A DNA stretch of 9,562 nt from an uncultured Ruminococcus sp. (GTDB lineage: Bacteria > Bacillota > Clostridia > Oscillospirales > Acutalibacteraceae). Position 1 is the stretch's first letter. The number at the start of each line of letters is the position of its first letter. Of this stretch, positions 5,993 through 9,562 are shown piece by piece. Below the pieces are notes generated by a model. That model saw nothing but the letters and a program-made list of their open reading frames with translations, was not told the origin of the DNA and searched no databases. Where the stretch lies: contig CACWNZ010000029.1 in the NCBI GenBank assembly GCA_902762335.1, forward strand, positions 1 to 9,562, in the 5' to 3' direction. A program made the position numbers and the translations under genes.

Positions 5993-6919
5993 TTATTTCC
6001 TAAAGTACCTGTCTACGCAGGACTTATTGAGCTGCTCGCCTATTACAATGATGACGTCCTGTCCGTTTTCTGCGGGAGAAAGGCTTATGCTGTTGGGGTC
6101 GGCGTTGAATTCGTACCAGGTATCATCATCCCTGATAAAGCCCTTTATCCTGTATACCCTGCCGCAGTCGGCGTTTGCGAATATCTCCTTGGCGTTCTGC
6201 CACAGAGCTTCCTTTGAAATACCGTTGTGCATATAGTAAAGCGACATATAATCGTTGTCGCCCGAAAGGCGTTTTGTAAAATCGAGCCGTTTATAGCCGC
6301 ACCCGGACAGGTACTCTATCTGCTCGTCGGTCATGTCGTCAAAGCTTGTGCGCATAACGTCGTCTCCGAGTATCCTGCCGCAGTAACGCTCGCATACGGA
6401 TCTCAGATACGCAACGGTCTTTTCCACCTGCTCCTCAGTGGCAATATCGGATTTGCTGATAAGCACCTTGCCCGCATTTGCAAGCTGAGATGCAAGTATG
6501 TATTCCGACTGCTCCGAAAGCTCCGTATCGAGACGGGCATCCGCTACGGTGATAACGCAGCCTATCTCATACCACCTGTCAAGCGGCTCCTCTCTGAGTG
6601 TATCGAAGAACTCGTCGGTATCGAATAATCCCGAGGGCTCCACTATAACGCGGTCGTAGCCGCTCATGCCCATGGCTATAAGTTTGGTCTTGAAGCGGCG
6701 CTTATGACAGTCCGCATCGCAGGCGCCCGCCACGGTCTCAACGCTGCACCTGTCGCTCAGCAGCTCCTGAAGAAGCATCATATCCACGTTTACGGCGCCG
6801 TAGTCGTTTTCAAGTATTCCCACCCTGTATCCGTGCTGTACGAGCCAATCGGCGTATTTCTTTATGAAGGTAGTCTTTCCGCTGCCTAAAAATCCTGTTA
6901 TAAGGTCTATCTTTATCAT
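5993..6919 (-). CDS. CobW/COG0523-family G3E GTPase with unusual metal motif
   Basis: This 308-residue protein is a G3E P-loop GTPase of the CobW/COG0523 group, whose members deliver or insert metal ions (cobalt, zinc and others) into target proteins or cofactors. Visible parts are Walker A GFLGSGKTT (9-17), the switch region ENDYGAVNVD (36-45), Walker B-side EPSG (93-96), the guanine-specificity motif SKSD (154-157, usually NKxD) and a C-terminal CobW-C-like domain (about 205-300). The family metal motif GCxCC is replaced by GACDADCH (64-71). There is no His-rich tract. The start at 6919 was preferred over upstream in-frame ATGs because AGGAG lies nine bases before it and the promoter leaves a leader of only about 17 nt. 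It is a single-gene unit, downstream of the pnp terminator. The metal and client are unknown, and neither neighbour suggests one. Confidence 0.9.
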   Translation of the reverse strand: MIKIDLITGFLGSGKTTFIKKYADWLVQHGYRVGILENDYGAVNVDMMLLQELLSDRCSVETVAGACDADCHKRRFKTKLIAMGMSGYDRVIVEPSGLFDTDEFFDTLREEPLDRWYEIGCVITVADARLDTELSEQSEYILASQLANAGKVLISKSDIATEEQVEKTVAYLRSVCERYCGRILGDDVMRTSFDDMTDEQIEYLSGCGYKRLDFTKRLSGDNDYMSLYYMHNGISKEALWQNAKEIFANADCGRVYRIKGFIRDDDTWYEFNADPNSISLSPAENGQDVIIVIGEQLNKSCVDRYFRK

Positions 6920-6942
6920 AGAAAACATCTCCTGACACTTAC

Positions 6943-6971
6943 AGTATAGCATTTTCCCGCAGGATATTCAA
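6943..6971 (-). promoter_or_regulatory. promoter of the CobW-like gene
   Basis: On the minus strand TTGAAT (6971-6966) and TATACT (6948-6943) are separated by 17 bp, and TGC before the -10 box adds an extended -10 element. Transcription should begin near 6936, seventeen bases before the ATG, so the leader holds little more than the AGGAG ribosome binding site (6933-6929). No Zur- or Fur-like dyad was recognised over it. Confidence 0.75.
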
Positions 6972-6994
6972 TATACATATCGTCCGCACTGTAC

Positions 6995-7026
6995 AAAAAA
7001 CACGGCAGGAGAATTTTCCTGCCGTG
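6995..7026 (-). terminator. intrinsic terminator after pnp
   Basis: A perfect 10-bp stem (CACGGCAGGA 7026-7017 on the minus strand with TCCTGCCGTG 7010-7001) and a 6-nt loop are followed by six U (7000-6995). It lies 13 bases after the pnp stop and separates pnp from the CobW-like gene. Because the stem is fully complementary it could fold on either strand, but only the minus strand has the U-run. Confidence 0.95.
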
Positions 7027-7039
7027 CGAAAAAGCTCTA

Positions 7040-9220
7040 TTATGATTTTCTGTCGCCTCTGCGGAAGCCGTTTCCGCGGGGACCCGAGGGACGGCGGGGC
7101 GCTACGTCGTTTTCGGGGGTAAGACCCTCTACCTCGATAAGAGCCTCTCTTCTTGAAAGATTCAGCCTGCCCTTGTCGTCTATATCGAGCACCTTTACGA
7201 TGATTATATCGTCCACGTTTACAACGTCGGTCACCTTCTCGGTGCGTTTTACGTCAAGCTGCGAGATATGGCACAGACCCTCCTTGCCGGGAGCGATCTC
7301 CACGAAGGCGCCGAAGTCCATGAGCCTCGTTACCTTGCCCTTATATATCGCGCCGGGCTCGGGATCCTTTACTATGGTATCGACTATAGTCATAGCGCGC
7401 TTGCAGTTTTCCATATCAAGACCTGTAACGTAAACGTGACCGTCCTCCTCGATATCGATCTTAACGTCACACTCCGCGCAGATCTTCTGAATGACCTTTC
7501 CGCCCGAGCCGATGACCTCGCGGATCTTGTCAACGGGAATAACAGTGGTAAGCATCTTGGGAGCGTACTTTGAAAGCTCTGCCCTCGGTGCGGGTATAGC
7601 CTTGAGCATTACCTCGTCAAGGATATAATTGCGCGCCTTGTGGGTCTTGTAGAGGGCCTCCTTGACCATTTCGGGCGTAAGACCGCTGATCTTAAGGTCC
7701 ATCTGTATAGCGGTTATGCCCTCCTTGGTGCCTGCTACCTTGAAGTCCATATCGCCGAAGAAGTCCTCAAGTCCCTGAATGTCTACCATAGTCATCCAGC
7801 GGTCGCCCTCGGTGATAAGTCCGCACGAGATACCTGCAACGGGAGCCTTTATCGGAACGCCTGCGTCCATGAGCGAAAGAGTTGAGCCGCAAACCGAGCC
7901 CTGTGAGGTAGAGCCGTTGGATGAAAGGATCTCGGATACGAGCCTGATAGTATAGGGGAACTCCTCTACAGAGGGAATAACGGGAAGGAGAGCTCTCTCG
8001 GCAAGAGCGCCGTGACCGATCTCTCTTCTGCCGGGTCCTCTTGAGGGCTTTGTCTCGCCTACGGAATAGGACGGGAAATTATAGTGATGTATATATCTCT
8101 TTGAGGTCTGATCGTCGATACCGTCAAGTATCTGCTGATCGCTCACGGAGCCGAGGGTGGTTATCGTGAGCACCTGTGTCTGACCTCTTGTGAACAGACC
8201 CGAGCCGTGTACTCTCGGAAGAACGCCTGCCTCGGAAGCGAGGGGGCGCATCTGATCCATCTTTCTGCCGTCTACGCGCTTCTGCTCGTCAAGCAGCCAG
8301 CGGCGGACTATATACTTCTGTGTCTTGTAAAGACAGTCGTCTATCTTCTCCGCCTGATCGGGATAGATCTCGTCGAACTTCTCGTGAACAGCATCGTAAA
8401 TGGGCTTGAGTCTTTCGTCGCGTACCTTCTTGTCGTCGGTATCGAGAGCGGCTCTGATGTCATCGATAGCAAAGGCCTTTATAGCCTCAAGCATCTCGGG
8501 CTCGGGCTCGTTGCTCGGATAGGTGAACTTCTCTCTGCCTATCTCCGCCTGAATGCCCTTTATGAACTCTATGATCGGCTGATTTGCCTCGTGACCTGCC
8601 ATGATGCCGTTATACATAACGTCATCGGAAACGATATTTGCGCCCGCCTCTATCATGGCAATGCGGCTGTCGGTAGACGCTACGGTAACGGCCATCTGCG
8701 ATACCTCGCGCTGTTCTTTCGTGGGGTTGATGACGTATTCGCCGTCGATAAGTCCTACGGATACCGCAGAGATAGGACCGTTCCACGGAATGTCGGATAT
8801 GCTGAGAGCTATTGACGTACCTACCATTGCGGCTATCTCGGGCATACAGTCGGGATCGTATGCCATAACGGTGCAGACTACCGAAACGTCGTTTCTCATA
8901 TCCTTCGGGAAGAGCGGACGGATAGGACGGTCGATAACTCTTGAGATGAGTATGGACTTCTCCGAGGGTCTGCCCTCTCTCTTGCCGAAGCCGCCGGGGA
9001 TCTTGCCCATAGCGTACTGCTTTTCTTCAAAATCTACCGAAAGGGGGAAGAAATCCACGCCCTCTCTCGGCTTGGGAGCTGCCGTTACGGCTACGTGTAC
9101 CACGGTCTCGCCGTAGCGCACGAGGCAGGCGCCGTTTGCAAGCTGAGTCATTTTGCCCGTCTCGATAACGAGGGGTCTGCCTGCGAATTCGGTCTCGAAT
9201 ACCTTGTAGTTTTCAAACAT
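7040..9220 (-). CDS. pnp: polyribonucleotide nucleotidyltransferase (PNPase)
   Basis: PNPase is a trimeric phosphate-dependent 3'-5' exoribonuclease that degrades mRNA and trims RNA ends, and it can also add tails. The 726-residue protein is complete: a first RNase PH-like domain (about 10-145), a helical linker domain (about 150-240), a second RNase PH domain carrying GSGLFTRGQTQ, the phosphate-binding NGSTSQGS region and the acidic catalytic segment GDMDFKVAGT (489-498), a KH domain with GSGG loop (571-574), an S1 domain (about 623-693) and an Arg/Gly-rich tail (RRPSGPRGNGFRRGDRKS). The ATG at 9220 has GGAGG ten bases upstream. The nearby ATG at 9227 is out of frame. It follows rpsO after a structured gap, the widespread bacterial order, and ends at its own terminator. 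Autoregulation is known for E. coli pnp and possible here. Confidence 0.98.
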   Translation of the reverse strand: MFENYKVFETEFAGRPLVIETGKMTQLANGACLVRYGETVVHVAVTAAPKPREGVDFFPLSVDFEEKQYAMGKIPGGFGKREGRPSEKSILISRVIDRPIRPLFPKDMRNDVSVVCTVMAYDPDCMPEIAAMVGTSIALSISDIPWNGPISAVSVGLIDGEYVINPTKEQREVSQMAVTVASTDSRIAMIEAGANIVSDDVMYNGIMAGHEANQPIIEFIKGIQAEIGREKFTYPSNEPEPEMLEAIKAFAIDDIRAALDTDDKKVRDERLKPIYDAVHEKFDEIYPDQAEKIDDCLYKTQKYIVRRWLLDEQKRVDGRKMDQMRPLASEAGVLPRVHGSGLFTRGQTQVLTITTLGSVSDQQILDGIDDQTSKRYIHHYNFPSYSVGETKPSRGPGRREIGHGALAERALLPVIPSVEEFPYTIRLVSEILSSNGSTSQGSVCGSTLSLMDAGVPIKAPVAGISCGLITEGDRWMTMVDIQGLEDFFGDMDFKVAGTKEGITAIQMDLKISGLTPEMVKEALYKTHKARNYILDEVMLKAIPAPRAELSKYAPKMLTTVIPVDKIREVIGSGGKVIQKICAECDVKIDIEEDGHVYVTGLDMENCKRAMTIVDTIVKDPEPGAIYKGKVTRLMDFGAFVEIAPGKEGLCHISQLDVKRTEKVTDVVNVDDIIIVKVLDIDDKGRLNLSRREALIEVEGLTPENDVAPRRPSGPRGNGFRRGDRKS

Positions 9221-9229
9221 TTTTCATTT

Positions 9230-9258
9230 ACCTCCGTTTGTGGTTTTTTTCGGGAGGC
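9230..9258 (-). promoter_or_regulatory. possible hairpin masking the pnp ribosome binding site
   Basis: On the minus strand GCCTCC (9258-9253) is complementary to GGAGGT (9235-9230, one G-U pair), the Shine-Dalgarno sequence of pnp, with a 17-nt A-rich loop between them. Folding would hide the site from ribosomes. Part of the same CTCC could instead pair with GGAG at 9300-9297, so alternative folds are conceivable. The helix is short, and the function is inferred from pairing alone. Confidence 0.35.
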
Positions 9259-9264
9259 GGATCT

Positions 9265-9322
9265 CCGGTTTAGCAATTAAACCGGAAAACAGCGGTCTCC
9301 GAGCCGTGTCGGGGCTGTTTTC
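9265..9322 (-). other. two adjacent hairpins in the rpsO-pnp intercistronic leader
   Basis: The first in transcription order has a perfect 9-bp stem (GAAAACAGC 9322-9314 with GCTGTTTTC 9293-9285) with a further CCGA/TCGG helix inside. The next has a perfect 8-bp stem (CCGGTTTA 9285-9278 with TAAACCGG 9272-9265) and a 5-nt loop. They share only base 9285 and could stack end to end. Neither has a U-tract, so they resemble processing or regulatory structures, as in the RNase III-cleaved pnp leader of E. coli, rather than terminators. Confidence 0.6.
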
Positions 9323-9385
9323 TCGTTTCACTGCTAAACTCCGAAAATACGCGCTCGCCGTCTGGATGCCGGGTGCGAACAACTG

Positions 9386-9417
9386 AAACAAGGCAGTCTG
9401 CGGTATTGCAGACTGCC
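9386..9417 (-). terminator. hairpin after rpsO, weak or partial terminator
   Basis: A perfect 10-bp GC-rich stem (GGCAGTCTGC 9417-9408 with GCAGACTGCC 9401-9392) with a 6-nt loop begins 12 bases after the rpsO stop. It is followed by TTGTTTC rather than an unbroken U-run. It probably ends part of the rpsO transcripts or protects their 3' ends while letting some polymerases continue into pnp. No convincing separate pnp promoter was seen in the gap. Confidence 0.65.
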
Positions 9418-9429
9418 CCGAAACGATGC

Positions 9430-9562
9430 TTACTTACGGATACCGAGTCTTGCGATGATAGAACGGTAACGCTCAATATCTACCTTAGTGAGGTAGCTGA
9501 GAAGGCTTCTTCTCTGACCGATCATCTTGAAGAGACCTCTTCTTGAGTGATGGTCCTTCTTA
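9430..9562 (-). CDS. rpsO: 30S ribosomal protein S15, C-terminal part
   Basis: Only the last 43 codons are inside the window; the 5' part lies beyond the right edge. The translated end contains KKDHHSRRGLFKMIGQRR and then LLSYLTKVDIERY followed by RSIIARLGIRK, the conserved C-terminal half of S15, a small 30S subunit protein that binds 16S rRNA and helps assemble the platform. The HHSRRGL and GQRR(S/N)LL segments are the family signature for the rRNA-binding helices. The gene ends with TAA at 9432-9430, followed by a hairpin and then pnp, the usual bacterial rpsO-pnp arrangement. Nothing suggests damage in the visible part. Confidence 0.95.
   Translation of the reverse strand, partial: KKDHHSRRGLFKMIGQRRSLLSYLTKVDIERYRSIIARLGIRK

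Noticed and set aside
5889..6236. 115-residue plus-strand frame with a hydrophobic start
   Set aside because: Two thirds of it is antisense to the CobW-like gene, and the hydrophobic part comes from the AT-rich TTATT repeats. There is no ribosome binding site.
6920..6952. Start of the CobW-like gene at 6952 or 6928
   Set aside because: The ATG at 6952 lies upstream of the predicted transcript start, and AGGAG directly abuts the ATG at 6928 while sitting nine bases from the ATG at 6919.
8207..8815. 202-residue plus-strand frame antisense to pnp
   Set aside because: It is the mirror of the conserved PNPase reading frame. Long antisense frames are expected with this codon usage, and no promoter or ribosome binding site is seen.
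9270..9476. 68-residue minus-strand frame from within rpsO into the intercistronic gap
   Set aside because: It overlaps the rpsO end in another frame and runs through the hairpins. It has no ribosome binding site and no recognisable protein character.

Overview
This window looks like part of a chromosome from a Gram-positive, anaerobic-type Firmicute of class Clostridia, most likely near Ruminococcus/Oscillospiraceae. This is inferred from the T-box-controlled tyrS, the rpsO-pnp pair, Firmicute-style sigma-A promoters, strong purine-rich Shine-Dalgarno sites and the protein sequences. Every convincing gene lies on the minus strand, so transcription runs from high to low coordinates. There are no tRNA or rRNA genes, insertion sequences, phage genes or CRISPR arrays. 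The content is mostly housekeeping.

In transcription order, the right edge (9562-9430) holds the 3' end of rpsO (ribosomal protein S15). A 209-bp structured intercistronic region with at least three strong hairpins follows, then a complete pnp (polynucleotide phosphorylase, 9220-7040), which ends at a strong intrinsic terminator (7026-6995). Next comes a CobW/COG0523-family GTPase (6919-5993) with its own consensus-like promoter and an unusual version of the family metal-binding motif. A 366-bp non-coding stretch (5992-5627) contains no supportable gene. It does hold a terminator-like hairpin in the plus orientation and a possible degenerate peptide fragment.

The second block starts with a near-perfect sigma-A promoter (5626-5598) and a roughly 260-nt T-box leader. 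The leader has a UAC (tyrosine) specifier candidate, a canonical antiterminator and a competing terminator. It controls tyrS (5267-4041). tyrS is followed closely by nusB (gap 20 bp), a short Kae1/TsaD-like protein (gap 6 bp) and glmM (gap 61 to 72 bp with a hairpin but no U-tract). No clear terminator separates these four genes, so tRNA-Tyr charging may influence translation (tyrS), transcription antitermination (nusB) and cell-wall precursor supply (glmM) together. The last gene is a divergent family-2-like glycosyltransferase (1092-154) with its own extended -10 promoter, closed by a strong intrinsic terminator (146-113).

At the left edge a textbook promoter (72-44) drives a gene that lies outside the window. 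The most interesting points are the reach of T-box control into nusB and glmM, the structured pnp leader with possible Shine-Dalgarno sequestration, the divergent metal motif of the CobW-like GTPase, and the missing DxD motif in the glycosyltransferase. No clearly new biological system was found.
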